Positions 51,696 to 61,159 are shown, numbered from the stretch's first letter. The stretch is DNA of 64,000 bases from an uncultured Alphaproteobacteria bacterium (GCA_902575065.1 CACGPU010000001.1:1-64000), one strand, 5' to 3'. Numbers and translations: made by a program. Notes: generated from the letters alone by a model not told the origin.

Positions 51696-52470
51696 AAAAA
51701 CTGAAATAAATGTATTAGGATGTGGCTCAAGTTTTGGAGTCCCTTTATCTCATGACATATGGGGTAATTGTGATAAATCAAATCCCAAAAACCAAAGAAC
51801 ACGACCTTCAATACTTTTAAAAAAAGCTGGTAAATCACTACTAATTGATACTAGCCCTGATTTAAGAAAACAGTTAATCGACAATAAAATTGATAATGTT
51901 GGCTCAGTTATTTACACACATTCCCATGCTGATCACATACATGGAATTAATGATTTAAGGACTATTTCACTGATAAATAGAAAAAAAATACCAATTTATG
52001 CTGATAAAATAACTTTAGAGACTCTTCAAACTAGCTTTTCTTATTTGTTTTCAAAGTCATCCACCCATGGTTATGAACCCATTTTAAATGCTAACGTTCT
52101 TAATGGGAATAATATTGAGATTGAGGGTTTTAAAATTGAGATTATTCCACAAAATCATGGAAATATTGACTCCTATGGTTTCATTTTTGATAATAAAATA
52201 GCTTATAATTTAGACATCAAGTATTTTTATGATGAGGATTATTTAGATAGAATTAAAGGCATTCAATGCTGGTTTCTTGGTTGTTTGAGATATGATGAAC
52301 ACCCATCTCATGCCAGTTATTCTGAAGTGATTGATTGGGCAAAAAAAGTTAACGCAAAACAAACTTTTCTTAGTCATATGACTGCCCATATTGATTATGA
52401 AACTGAATATAAAAAACTGTTTAATAATAATATATATCCAGCTTACGATGGACTTAAAATAACTATCTAG
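51688..52470 (+). CDS. MBL-fold metallo-hydrolase (PhnP-like)
   Basis: A 260-residue metallo-beta-lactamase fold protein. The metal motif THSHADHIHGINDLR is intact (HxHxDH), with IPQNHG and LSHMTAHIDY giving the further ligands, and an early GCGSSFGVPLSHDIWGNCDKS as in the PhnP or cyclic-phosphodiesterase group. It follows tatD with an 8-nt overlap, the usual order in alphaproteobacteria. Likely cleaves a phosphodiester of a nucleotide or similar; details unknown. Confidence 0.88.
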   Translation: MIEKTEINVLGCGSSFGVPLSHDIWGNCDKSNPKNQRTRPSILLKKAGKSLLIDTSPDLRKQLIDNKIDNVGSVIYTHSHADHIHGINDLRTISLINRKKIPIYADKITLETLQTSFSYLFSKSSTHGYEPILNANVLNGNNIEIEGFKIEIIPQNHGNIDSYGFIFDNKIAYNLDIKYFYDEDYLDRIKGIQCWFLGCLRYDEHPSHASYSEVIDWAKKVNAKQTFLSHMTAHIDYETEYKKLFNNNIYPAYDGLKITI

Positions 52471-52509
52471 ATTCTTATAATATATATTATGCAACAAATA
52501 GATGTGTAA

Positions 52510-52968
52510 ATGTCGATAAAATCAGTTAAAGAACACCTTAGTATTATCGCCCCTGACCTAGAGATATCAGAATTTAAAGAGTCAACAGCAACTGTTGAAC
52601 AAGCTGCAAACGCTCATAATGTTGAGAAAGGACAAATAGTAAAAACAATTGCTTTAATTATAGAAAAACCAATTTTGTTAATGACTTCTGGAAATGTAAA
52701 AATCGATAATAAAAAATATAAGAATTTCTTCAAAAAAAAGGCAAAAATGCTGTCTGCCAATGAAACATTGCAAATCACCTCTCACCCTATTGGCGGAGTT
52801 TGTCCTTTTGGATTACCAAATAAACTAGATATTTATTACGATAAGTCCTTAAATAACTTTGACATAGTTATACCAGCGGCAGGATCTACCAATAGTTCTG
52901 TGAAAATTCAAACAAAAAGGCTTATAGAATTAACTAGTGCTTTTAAAGTTGATGTATGTAAAAAGTAA
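52510..52968 (+). CDS. YbaK/EbsC-type aminoacyl-tRNA deacylase
   Basis: A 152-residue single YbaK domain. The start has the helix region with EFKESTATVEQAANA, then GQIVKTIALIIEKPILLMTSGNVKIDNKK and HPIGGVCPFGLPNKL, the typical Gly-Gly loop that closes the active site. Family members deacylate mischarged tRNAs (Cys-tRNA-Pro and related). A separate prolyl-type editing protein of the same superfamily is encoded at 61160. Confidence 0.88.
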   Translation: MSIKSVKEHLSIIAPDLEISEFKESTATVEQAANAHNVEKGQIVKTIALIIEKPILLMTSGNVKIDNKKYKNFFKKKAKMLSANETLQITSHPIGGVCPFGLPNKLDIYYDKSLNNFDIVIPAAGSTNSSVKIQTKRLIELTSAFKVDVCKK

Positions 52969-52982
52969 GTAAAAACAGTATA

Positions 52983-53255
52983 TTATTTACTGTTATTATA
53001 CTTAGATTTTACAATTTTTGGAGCAGTTGCAAAAGTAGCCGCTGTCATAAAAGTTCCAAAAATAAGAAGAAAATGTGCGCTAGCTGTGATGCCAAAAATC
53101 AAAAAAGAGCCAAAATATAGTGAAAAAATTATACACCACATCCATGCTAAAAGTTGCATAATTAGGTGTCTAAGGGCCACACTAGGTATTTTTCTTAGAG
53201 GATTCCAGTCAGCGTCCATGACTCCACTGTAAATTTGCATAAACATGTTTTTCAT
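52983..53255 (-). CDS. Small hypothetical membrane protein
   Basis: A 90-residue protein with two hydrophobic segments (about 30-52 and 55-78) after a basic N-terminal stretch (WNPLRKIPSVALRH). No family recognised. It converges on the YbaK gene with a 14-nt gap and is divergent from the DsbA-fold gene. It is AT-typical and in normal codon use, so likely real. Confidence 0.58.
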   Translation of the reverse strand: MKNMFMQIYSGVMDADWNPLRKIPSVALRHLIMQLLAWMWCIIFSLYFGSFLIFGITASAHFLLIFGTFMTAATFATAPKIVKSKYNNSK

Positions 53256-53336
53256 GGACTTTTATACATGCGACAGATGTGACCAGATCACTTATTTTTA
53301 ATAATAATTTTAATTATTTCAGTTAAGGTAGAAACT

Positions 53337-53930
53337 ATGAGAAAAATTGAATTCTGGTACTCAATTGGAAGTACATATACTTACCTCTCCACGCAAAGAT
53401 TAGCGCAGATAGAGACTGAAAATGAAGTTGTATTTGAATGGTGTCCTTTCAGTGTGAGATCAAGAATGATTGAAATGGAGAATGTCCCTTTTATGGCTGA
53501 AAAAAAAAGAGATAAGATTGATTATATGTGGCGGGATGTTCAGAGAAGAGCTAACTTCTATGGATTTGATGCAAAAGTACCTGCTCCCTACCCACTTAAA
53601 GAGTTCGATTTAGCTAACAAAATTGCAATTTTAGGAAAAGATCAAGGGTGGATCAAAGAATATACTATTTTAACTTATAAAAAGTGGTTTTTAGACCATT
53701 TGGAGCCTGGATCAGAGCCAAATCTGAGTTCTACTCTTAAAGAAATTGGACTTGATTCAGATAGTTTAATAAAACAAGCTCAAACAGACGAAATTGAACA
53801 AAAATATTTAAAAAACACAGAAATGGCCAAAAATAAAGGCATTTTTGGAAGTCCCACATTTATCGTTGAAAATGAGGTTTTTTGGGGAGACGACAGATGT
53901 GAAGATGCCATAAAATGGCTTTCAAAATAA
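53337..53930 (+). CDS. DsbA-fold 2-hydroxychromene-2-carboxylate isomerase family protein
   Basis: A 197-residue thioredoxin-fold protein without the CxxC motif. It starts IEFWYSIGSTYTYLSTQRL, as in the HCCA isomerase/kappa-class GST group, has PFSVRSRMIEMEN, and the cis-Pro region GIFGSPTFIVENEVFWGDDR. Family members use glutathione to isomerise aromatic degradation intermediates or act as peroxidases. No aromatic pathway is near, so the substrate is unknown. Confidence 0.85.
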   Translation: MRKIEFWYSIGSTYTYLSTQRLAQIETENEVVFEWCPFSVRSRMIEMENVPFMAEKKRDKIDYMWRDVQRRANFYGFDAKVPAPYPLKEFDLANKIAILGKDQGWIKEYTILTYKKWFLDHLEPGSEPNLSSTLKEIGLDSDSLIKQAQTDEIEQKYLKNTEMAKNKGIFGSPTFIVENEVFWGDDRCEDAIKWLSK

Positions 53931-54449
53931 TGTCTATTTTCAATTTTTTTGCGTTTTTAGGTATATTGAAATTTTATCAAGTATAAAACCCTTGGTAATT
54001 TTATGAATTCGACTATTGATTTACTAAAAAAAATATTGATAATATTTCAATTCAAAATCCAAATATTTCAAAAATTTTGTGAGTGTCGCAATTTACATAA
54101 GCTTTTTTGCCTAAAATTGTCCAGTTTTAATGCTTTTTAATAGTTTTTTTGAAATCACAGATTGGAGTAACTGTTTTGATAGTTTTATTGGAAAGTAATG
54201 TTAACTATCACTTAATTTAGTGCTCTAATTTGCTATTTAATTAGATAAAATTTGTGAATATTTATTTAATTCCTTCAAAATCAAATTAATTTTCAATATT
54301 TATTCTTAATAACTCATTTTATGTTTATTTTATTTTTGATTTAGTCAGATTATTTGTTTTTTTCTTTCTAGATGTAATATATAATAAATGTAATTTAGTA
54401 GTAAATACAGTATTTTATTATAAATATTTAATATAAATTATAATTAAGT
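53931..54449 (+). other. Gene-free convergent intergenic region
   Basis: 519 bp between two genes that end towards each other (the DsbA-fold gene and typA), unusual in a window where convergent genes normally overlap or lie within a few bases. It is extremely AT-rich. The longest open stretch from an ATG (54003-54140, 45 codons) has no recognisable product and no ribosome site. I see no tRNA, no clear hairpin followed by T tract, no DnaA-box cluster, and no direct repeat array. It may be gene decay, an unrecognised small RNA, or a replication/segregation site. Confidence 0.5.
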
Positions 54450-56267
54450 TTATGGATTTCCAACTTTGGAAAATTTTTTTCTCTCGTTTGGATCAAGATA
54501 CCTTTTTCTTAGTCTTAAGTTTTTAGGAGTAACCTCCAATAATTCGTCAGAATTGATGTAGGTCATCATTTCCTCAAGTGACATCATCCTAGGGGCAGTT
54601 AAATTTACAGCCTCATCAGAACCAGATGCCCTAACATTAGTTAATTGTTTTCCTTTTAGAACATTTATCTCTAAATCATTATCTCTAGTATGCTCACCGA
54701 CTACCATACCTTGATAAACAGGTGTTTGGTGTTTAACAAACATTACACCTCTATCTTGAAGCTTCCAAATAGCATAAGCTATTGCTTTACCGTTTCCTGT
54801 GGAAATTAACGCGCCTGCCCTTCTCTCTGTAATCTCCCCTTTAAATGGTTTATACGAGTGAAACACTCTATTTAATACACCAGTTCCTCTTGTGTCTGTT
54901 AAAAACTTACTTTGATAGCCAATTAGTCCTCTAGAGGGCGCAATAAATAATAACCTTGTTTTATCAATTCCAGATTTTCTCATATCTAACATATCAGCTT
55001 TTCTTTGATTCATGTTATCAATAACTATACTAGAAAACTCTTCATCTACATCTATCGTTACCTCTTCATAGGGTTCACACTTTGTCCCCTCTACATCTTT
55101 GTAAACTACTTTAGGTCTAGAAAGAGATAATTCAAAACCCTCTCGTCTCATGGTTTCTATTAAAACACCTAATTGCAATTCACCTCTTCCTCCAATTTCA
55201 AATGAATCTTTATTTTGATTTTCTGAGAAGGTAATAGCAACGTTTGTCTCAGCCTCAGCTATTAATCTATTTCTTATTAAAGTTGATGTTACTTTTTTAC
55301 CTTCAGTTCCAGCTAATGGTGAGTCATTAACCATAATGTTTATTGACATAGTAGGAGGATCTATTGGTGTAGATTTTATTGGTGTTTCTATATCAGTTGA
55401 ACAAATGGTGTCTGACACTGATGTGATTGATAAACCTGCTATGCAAACTATATCTCCAGTGTTAACTGAGTTAACAGTTATTTTTTTAGTTCCCTCAAAT
55501 TTTAAAAGTTTAGTAAGTCTTCCAGTTTCAATGATTTTACCAGATAAGTTTAAAGCATGAACGCTGTCGTTTATTTTTGCAGATCCCTGCTCTACTCTTC
55601 CAATTAGACATCTTCCTAAGTATGGATCATAGTCTAAAAGTGTTGATAACATTGCAAAAGGTCTAGTATTATCAACATCTGGTGATGGTACATGACTGAT
55701 AATTTTATTTAACAGAGGCGTTAGGCTGGATCTATTATCTGACAAATCATTAACACACCATCCACTTCTACCTGATGCATATAAAACTGGAAAATCTAAT
55801 TGTTGAGTATTTGCATCAAGTGAGACAAATAAATCAAAAACTTCGTTTAACACATCATCTGGTCTTGAGTCAGATTTATCGATTTTATTGATTACTACTA
55901 TCGGCTTAAGTCCTTGTTTTAAAGCCTTTCCTAAAACAAATTTTGTCTGAGGCATTGGACCTTCTGAAGAGTCAATAAGCAAGATAACACCATCAACCAT
56001 TGATAAGACACGTTCTACTTCACCACCAAAATCTGCATGTCCAGGTGTATCGATTATATTTATTCGAGTATCTTGAAAAATTATAGAAGTAGGCTTTGCT
56101 AAAATAGTTATGCCTCTCTCTTTTTCTAAATCATTAGAGTCCATAATTCTTTCTGATATTTCTTGATTATCTCTAAATATTCCACATTGCTTCAATAAAT
56201 TATCAATAAGAGTAGTTTTCCCATGATCAACATGAGCAATGATTGCAAGATTCTTAATATCGTTCAT
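54450..56267 (-). CDS. typA: Ribosome-associated GTPase TypA/BipA
   Basis: Translational GTPase of 605 residues, standard length. G motifs: [15 protein letters not shown] (P-loop), [13 protein letters not shown] (switch I), [16 protein letters not shown], and [10 protein letters not shown]. The later domains II and III are as in EF-G, followed by the TypA-specific C-terminal domain ([38 protein letters not shown]). It binds the 70S ribosome and aids 50S assembly at low temperature or stress. Transcribed singly on the minus strand. Confidence 0.96.
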   Translation of the reverse strand: MNDIKNLAIIAHVDHGKTTLIDNLLKQCGIFRDNQEISERIMDSNDLEKERGITILAKPTSIIFQDTRINIIDTPGHADFGGEVERVLSMVDGVILLIDSSEGPMPQTKFVLGKALKQGLKPIVVINKIDKSDSRPDDVLNEVFDLFVSLDANTQQLDFPVLYASGRSGWCVNDLSDNRSSLTPLLNKIISHVPSPDVDNTRPFAMLSTLLDYDPYLGRCLIGRVEQGSAKINDSVHALNLSGKIIETGRLTKLLKFEGTKKITVNSVNTGDIVCIAGLSITSVSDTICSTDIETPIKSTPIDPPTMSINIMVNDSPLAGTEGKKVTSTLIRNRLIAEAETNVAITFSENQNKDSFEIGGRGELQLGVLIETMRREGFELSLSRPKVVYKDVEGTKCEPYEEVTIDVDEEFSSIVIDNMNQRKADMLDMRKSGIDKTRLLFIAPSRGLIGYQSKFLTDTRGTGVLNRVFHSYKPFKGEITERRAGALISTGNGKAIAYAIWKLQDRGVMFVKHQTPVYQGMVVGEHTRDNDLEINVLKGKQLTNVRASGSDEAVNLTAPRMMSLEEMMTYINSDELLEVTPKNLRLRKRYLDPNERKKFSKVGNP

Positions 56268-56293
56268 TGAGATAGATGTCTTATAGATTAAAA

Positions 56294-56953
56294 TTAACTA
56301 TTTAAAAGCTTATTTTTTGCTTCAGTTATTAAATTTGATAAATAATTATTACCATCTTTATCAGGATGGAACTTCTTCATTAAGTCATAATATGATTTTT
56401 TAATATCATCATCAGAAGCTCCTTTTTTAAGACCCAAAACTGATAGCGCTTCCTCCTCTGTCATTTGTGATTTGTCTGAAGAGGATGTTGATTGTTTATT
56501 TTGACTAATAATTACATTTAAAATATTAAATCCACGAGGATCATTTATTTTTAGTTCCTCTAAGAGCTTCGATACCTCATTTTGAGATAGGGAGGAAAAA
56601 GAACGGCCTTTAAAAGCTCCCTCTATAATATGAATTGTAGCTTGACGTGATTGTAACACAATTTCAATTTGTAAATACTTAGTATTAATTTTTGGTTTGA
56701 ACTTACTTCCAAAAGAAGATCGCGAAAACAAGTTTAATATAGTTAGTAATGATGAGATCCTTCGAAAAAAAAGTAAAGCAGGAGCTAAAGCAACAGGTAG
56801 AAAATTTAATTTTCCTGAAAAAATTAAAAAACATCCTAGAATTACTATTAATGAAATAATTAAATATTTTTTATAACGAGACGATAATTGATTACCAAAA
56901 AAAATAAAGACACATATAGCTACAATTGAAAATAACAATAAGAGTTTAATCAT
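56294..56953 (-). CDS. Membrane-anchored J-domain protein (DjlA/TIM14-like)
   Basis: A 219-residue protein with three or four hydrophobic segments in the N-terminal third and a J domain at the very C-terminus (about 165-219). The HPD tripeptide is present in MKKFHPDKDGNNYL, and the J domain starts MTEEEALSVLGLKKGASDDDIKKSY. The middle region resembles the alphaproteobacterial DnaJ-like family with a TerB-like helix. It should recruit DnaK to the membrane. It overlaps msrA by 4 nt. Confidence 0.88.
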   Translation of the reverse strand: MIKLLLLFSIVAICVFIFFGNQLSSRYKKYLIISLIVILGCFLIFSGKLNFLPVALAPALLFFRRISSLLTILNLFSRSSFGSKFKPKINTKYLQIEIVLQSRQATIHIIEGAFKGRSFSSLSQNEVSKLLEELKINDPRGFNILNVIISQNKQSTSSSDKSQMTEEEALSVLGLKKGASDDDIKKSYYDLMKKFHPDKDGNNYLSNLITEAKNKLLNS

Positions 56954-57525
56954 CCTAAATTAATTTTTAATTGTTTAATCCTCTGCTCTCTTCCACAACT
57001 GTACTTGTAATATGTATATCTTATTGGATTTTTTTTGTAATAATCCTGATGATAATCCTCTGCAACATAGAAGTTTTTAAAAGGTAAAATCAATGTTTCC
57101 ACCTTCTGTTTGTGATTTTCCTGAATTTTATCTATGTAAAAGTTAAATTTATCTATAACAATTTGGTCATTGCTGAAAAGAGCACTTTTATAAGAATAAC
57201 CTTTATCACAAAATTGACCAGCACTATCAAAAGGATCAATATTTACAAAAAAAACCCTAATGATCTTATCTAAACTAACAATATCTGAGTCAAAAATAAT
57301 TTCAGCCACTTCTATATGGCCTGTATCGCCCTTTACAACTTCTTTATAAGTAGGATTTTCTACATGACCTCCTGAATATCCAGATCGAACGTCAATTACA
57401 CCTTTTAATTTTTCATAAACCTCCTCAACACACCAGAAACAACCACCAGCTAAGTAAATTGTATTAATTTTTGCGTAAGCTGTAATAGGTATCAAAAATA
57501 AGAAAAGAAAAAGTCTAAAGATCAT
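56950..57525 (-). CDS. msrA: Peptide methionine (S)-S-oxide reductase, exported
   Basis: Reduces methionine sulfoxide in oxidised proteins. The 191-residue protein has the signature AGGCFWCVEEVYEKLKGV with the catalytic Cys, GYSGGHVENPTYKEV, GHIEVAEIIFD and EDYHQDYY. Residues 1-18 form a signal peptide (IFRLFLFLFLIPITAYA), so it acts in the periplasm. No MsrB is beside it. It sits in a run with aminotransferase, msrA and J-domain gene, overlapping both by 4 nt. Confidence 0.93.
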   Translation of the reverse strand: MIFRLFLFLFLIPITAYAKINTIYLAGGCFWCVEEVYEKLKGVIDVRSGYSGGHVENPTYKEVVKGDTGHIEVAEIIFDSDIVSLDKIIRVFFVNIDPFDSAGQFCDKGYSYKSALFSNDQIVIDKFNFYIDKIQENHKQKVETLILPFKNFYVAEDYHQDYYKKNPIRYTYYKYSCGREQRIKQLKINLG

Positions 57526-58364
57526 ATAGCGTTGATAAATAAATTACGAAACTTCAATGTATTTAGACCGGGCTTACCGTTTGAAATAGTAAATTTATCA
57601 ACTTTAACTATGGGCATTACAAAATTAGTAGCACTTGTCATGAATGCTTCATCTGCATCAAGAAAAGATTTAATAGAAAATTTTTTTTCCTCAAATTTAA
57701 ATTTATTTTTTTTTAAAATTGATATTAATTTATGTCTTGTACATCCCTTTAAAATTCTAAAGTTAAGCGGGTGCGTAATACATTTATTTTTTTTTATAAT
57801 CCAAATACTTGAGGAATTACCCTCAGTTATCATATTTCTATTATCAAATAATACTGCTTCATGTGATTTATTTTCCTTTGCATGATTTGCAGCTAGAACA
57901 TTACCTAATAGAGAAATACTTTTAATATCTGACCTATGCCACCTTATATCTGGATAAAGAGATGTTTTTACACCTTTTAGTGCTAACTTATTTAAATATT
58001 CAAAGTTTTTATTAATTGAGTATATAATAATATTAGGCTTAAGTTTATCAGGATATTTATGTTCCCTTGGGTTTTGATCCCCTCTTGTAATTTGAATATA
58101 AATTATACCCATTTTTAAATTATTTAATTTTTTGATTTTATTGGTGATACTAATTATTTGATTTCTATTGAATTTAATTTTCATATTCATTTTTTTTAAT
58201 GAAACAAACAATCTGTTTAAATGAAGATTTAAATCTACTAATTCACCTTTGAATACAGCAATGACCTCATAAACCCCATCAGAGAATTGAAAACCTCTAT
58301 CTGTTACACTGATATACGATTGATTTAGAGGTTTATACTTTCCATTAATATAACATGTTGTCAT
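57522..58364 (-). CDS. Class IV aminotransferase (D-amino acid/branched-chain type)
   Basis: PLP enzyme of 280 residues. It begins YINGKYKPLNQSYISVTDRGFQFSDGVYEVIAVF, as in D-amino acid transaminases, with the catalytic Lys in HRSDIKSISLLGNVLAANHAK (about residue 145) and the PLP-binding Glu in MITEGNSSSIWII. The D-amino acid form makes D-Glu or D-Ala for peptidoglycan; the branched-chain and ADC lyase relatives share the fold. The RGFQFxDGVYE start favours the D-amino acid enzyme. Confidence 0.85.
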   Translation of the reverse strand: MTTCYINGKYKPLNQSYISVTDRGFQFSDGVYEVIAVFKGELVDLNLHLNRLFVSLKKMNMKIKFNRNQIISITNKIKKLNNLKMGIIYIQITRGDQNPREHKYPDKLKPNIIIYSINKNFEYLNKLALKGVKTSLYPDIRWHRSDIKSISLLGNVLAANHAKENKSHEAVLFDNRNMITEGNSSSIWIIKKNKCITHPLNFRILKGCTRHKLISILKKNKFKFEEKKFSIKSFLDADEAFMTSATNFVMPIVKVDKFTISNGKPGLNTLKFRNLFINAI

Positions 58365-58393
58365 AAGAATATCTTTTTGATTATATTAATACC

Positions 58394-59197
58394 ATGAATC
58401 TTAAAAGACGAGATTTTATTAAAAAATTTTCTTGTGCTTGTTGTGCGCCTTTATTTTTACCTTCTTGTACTGAGGTAGCTATTACAAATCGTAAACAACT
58501 CTCAATTATTTCAGATGAAAGTATCAATAAACAAGCTCTTCAAGCCTACGAACAAGTCAAAAAACAAGAAAATTTAATTGAGTCTGGGCAAAATTTTAGA
58601 GCAGTAAGAGAGGTAGGTCTCAGAGTTACAGAGTCAGTAGAAGAGTATTTTTTAAAAATGGGTCAATCAGAGTCTATAAAAGATTATAATTGGGAATTTA
58701 TCTTAATTGATGACAAGGACACACTTAATGCTTGGTGTATGCCTGGTGGTAAAATAGCTTTTTACACTGGGATCTTAGATGTAGCCGCTAATAATGATGG
58801 TTTGGCCTCAATAATGGGACATGAAATTGCTCATGCGGTTGCTCGCCATAGTGTTGAAAGGGCCAGTCAAGCACTAGCAATAAATGTTGGCACTACTATT
58901 TTGGATATTGCCTTAGAGGGTGCCCTTTCGAATACCTCAGCTGATGATTATTTAGTAAATTTAGGTCTATCTTTACCTTTTAACAGATTACAAGAATCTG
59001 AGGCTGACTATTTAGGATTGGCCTTTATGACAATGGCAAAATACGATAATCATGAGTCATATAAAGTTTGGCAGCGAATGGCTGAAGCGCAAAAAGGAAA
59101 TGCACCACCTGAGTTTCTATCTACGCACCCTTCCCCCAAAAATCGTATCGAAAAGCTTAAAAACTGGATACCTGAAGTTGACCTAAGATTTACCTAA
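58394..59197 (+). CDS. Exported M48 family zinc metallopeptidase (BepA-like), Tat substrate
   Basis: A 267-residue periplasmic protease. Residues 4-12 are KRRDFIKKF, a twin-arginine motif, followed by a hydrophobic stretch with several Cys ending in LPSCTEV, a lipobox-like site. The catalytic HEIAHAVARH is in the middle, with the third zinc ligand Glu in LQESEADYLGLAFM. The C-terminus has STHPSPKNRIEKLKNW. Family members such as BepA/LoiP degrade misfolded outer-membrane proteins. Tat export of an M48 lipoprotein is rare and worth noting. Confidence 0.9.
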   Translation: MNLKRRDFIKKFSCACCAPLFLPSCTEVAITNRKQLSIISDESINKQALQAYEQVKKQENLIESGQNFRAVREVGLRVTESVEEYFLKMGQSESIKDYNWEFILIDDKDTLNAWCMPGGKIAFYTGILDVAANNDGLASIMGHEIAHAVARHSVERASQALAINVGTTILDIALEGALSNTSADDYLVNLGLSLPFNRLQESEADYLGLAFMTMAKYDNHESYKVWQRMAEAQKGNAPPEFLSTHPSPKNRIEKLKNWIPEVDLRFT

Positions 59198-59249
59198 AGC
59201 GTTGTTTTGTCATACTTTAAACAAATCAGAAATTTAATATATTTTTAAT

Positions 59250-59468
59250 ATGAATAAAGTTATTAAGTTAAAAAAGCAGTCAAAAACAAGTGACTCTGAT
59301 AGCATAAAACAGCTAAACAGTAAGCTGAACAAACTTGATAAGAAAATCGATAACCTCTATGAAAGATTAGACGGTCATATTAACAAAATAGATAAAGTTT
59401 ATTCTAGATTAGAGGAACATTTTTCTGGAATCGAAAAGCTTTTATCCTTCTTTAAGTTTAGAAAATAA
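59250..59468 (+). CDS. Small coiled-coil hypothetical protein
   Basis: A 72-residue, Lys-rich protein that is almost entirely a heptad-repeat coiled coil: LNSKLNKLDKKIDNLYERLDGHI and NKIDKVYSRLEEHFSGIEKLL. No family is recognised; SlyX-like proteins have similar size but differ in sequence. It ends exactly where the broken SRAP gene on the other strand ends (59468 against 59469). Confidence 0.62.
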   Translation: MNKVIKLKKQSKTSDSDSIKQLNSKLNKLDKKIDNLYERLDGHINKIDKVYSRLEEHFSGIEKLLSFFKFRK

Positions 59469-60037
59469 CTATTTCGATAACTCATAATTTATGGCATCAG
59501 AAGATCTTAGTAGCTCCTCATAACCGTTCGAAAACCATTTCCTTACATTATTTTTATTAATAATGACTGGATTTCTATTGTGAATAAATTCTATATTTTT
59601 CAGTGAGGATTTAGTTAAAATTGAAAAATAAAAAGTATTATCTATTAATTTATATACACCTGCAAAAAACTGACTGGTGTTTTGGTAAATAGTTTATATT
59701 TTTCTTTCAATTCTTGAGTTTTCATCCATTCAAAATAATAACTAAAAGGAACTAAACAGCGGTTATTTGCTATAAGACTATTACTAAAAGATTTTTCGTG
59801 AACTGTCTCTGATCGAATATTGAAAAGTGTTTTTCCTTTCGGAAGCCATTCAAATGATAAGCCCCAACTTGATTGTTTAAATACAAATTTAGAGTTTAGA
59901 TTAAAGACAATAGGTGCTCTATTAGAAGGGCAAATATCTTCATTTTTATAATCAAATATTGATTTGAAGTTATTTATAGTTTCCTTCTTAAAAGAAGAGT
60001 GATTATCTTTAAGATTAAGCGAATATCTTCCGCACAC
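59469..60037 (-). pseudogene. SRAP (YedK/HMCES) family abasic-site sensor, frameshifted
   Basis: SRAP proteins form a thiazolidine crosslink with abasic sites in single-stranded DNA. The first frame (60037 to 59645) gives MCGRYSL with catalytic Cys2, the FNIRSET Asn, and the Glu in YYFEWM, then goes out of frame after KTPVS. If one A is added to the six-A run at 59664-59669 the reading continues FFAGVYKLIDN, then EFIHNRNPVII (the catalytic His), and ends at 59469. The full product would be 189 residues, the usual size. This is either a pseudogene or a homopolymer sequencing error. Confidence 0.85.
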
Positions 60038-60039
60038 TA

Positions 60040-61122
60040 TTAAATTTTTCTAAAATTCAAGTAGTTAGAAATATCAAAGTCCTTATATGAAGTTCTCAAA
60101 CCTAAAAATTGAAAATAATCATCCCTAATTTTTTTTCCAAGAGGTGTATCTGTATAATTATCTAAAACATCATTGATATTTTTTTTAGCTTCAATGACAA
60201 TATCATTAGGTAGTTGCCTGAATTCTACACCAAGTGATCTCAATTTTTCTAAAGCAACAACCTCTTTGTACATAAAATCAGACAACATTTCTTGATTTTC
60301 TGACTGACAAGCATACTCGATGATGCTCTTAGCTTCACTATCAAATGAGTTCCATTTATCTAAATTCATTCCTAATGAAATAGAAACTGTAGGTTTTTTA
60401 AAATCTGGATAATAACAGTAGTTTGTCACTTTATAAAAACCAAAAGCTAAATCCATAACTGGATTGGACCAATCTGCAGCGTCTATAGCACCACTTGCTA
60501 AAGACTGAAGAATTTCACCTCCTGGTATATTTATAGAAGTTGCCCCCATAGTCTTTAATAGATCACCACCCATACCAGGACTTCTTATTTTAAGCTTAGA
60601 AACATCCTCGAGACTATTTAATTCGTTTTTGAACCAACCAAATAATGTAGATCCAGTATTACCAACTAAAAAATGTTTAATATTAAAATTAGAACCTAAT
60701 TCATCCCATAATAATTGACCATTACCAGAATATATCCATGAATTAAATTCCTCGGCAGTCATTCCAAAGGGAACCGCAGCAAAAAAAGGATAGGCTTTGT
60801 TCTTCCCTCCCCAATAAAACTCTGCTGAGTGATATAAATCAGCTGTTCCAGATGACACGGCATCAAACACTCCAAACGGTGGTACTAATTCACCAGCTGA
60901 GTAAACATTAACCTTTATTCTTTTATTGGATAAGTTCTCAATTCGCTGAGCCAACCTGTTTGCACCTAAACCTATACCAGGGAAGTTCTCTGGCCATGAA
61001 GTGACCATATTCAACTCTGTTACAGTGCTTGCGTGTAAATTAAAACTTGAGAGTGCAGCTGCACCCAGTACAGGAATTGAGGCTTTTTTAATAAAATTTC
61101 TTCTATTAATTTTTTTTTTCAT
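60040..61122 (-). CDS. TRAP transporter substrate-binding protein (DctP family, Tat-exported)
   Basis: A 360-residue periplasmic binding protein. The start I use (61122) gives MKKKINRRNFIKKASIPVLGAAALS, a twin-arginine signal; a GTG start 8 residues upstream is less likely. The mature part starts TELNMVTSWPENFPGIGLGANRLAQRIE and has LKIRSPGMGGDLLKTMGA and GEILQSLASGAIDAADWSNPVMDL, resembling the TakP group that binds 2-oxo acids. No DctQ or DctM membrane genes are in the window, so it is an orphan. Adjacent to the broken SRAP gene (2-nt gap). Confidence 0.9.
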   Translation of the reverse strand: MKKKINRRNFIKKASIPVLGAAALSSFNLHASTVTELNMVTSWPENFPGIGLGANRLAQRIENLSNKRIKVNVYSAGELVPPFGVFDAVSSGTADLYHSAEFYWGGKNKAYPFFAAVPFGMTAEEFNSWIYSGNGQLLWDELGSNFNIKHFLVGNTGSTLFGWFKNELNSLEDVSKLKIRSPGMGGDLLKTMGATSINIPGGEILQSLASGAIDAADWSNPVMDLAFGFYKVTNYCYYPDFKKPTVSISLGMNLDKWNSFDSEAKSIIEYACQSENQEMLSDFMYKEVVALEKLRSLGVEFRQLPNDIVIEAKKNINDVLDNYTDTPLGKKIRDDYFQFLGLRTSYKDFDISNYLNFRKI

Positions 61123-61159
61123 ATTTTTATATAAATAAGATAACACTTTATAAATAAAA

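Noticed and set aside
54003-54140. 45-codon open frame in the large intergenic region
   Set aside because: No ribosome site, no recognisable motif, and composition expected by chance in AT-rich DNA.
53931-54449. Replication origin in the intergenic gap
   Set aside because: No DnaA-box-like TTATCCACA elements and no dnaA, parA or hemE-type neighbours were seen.
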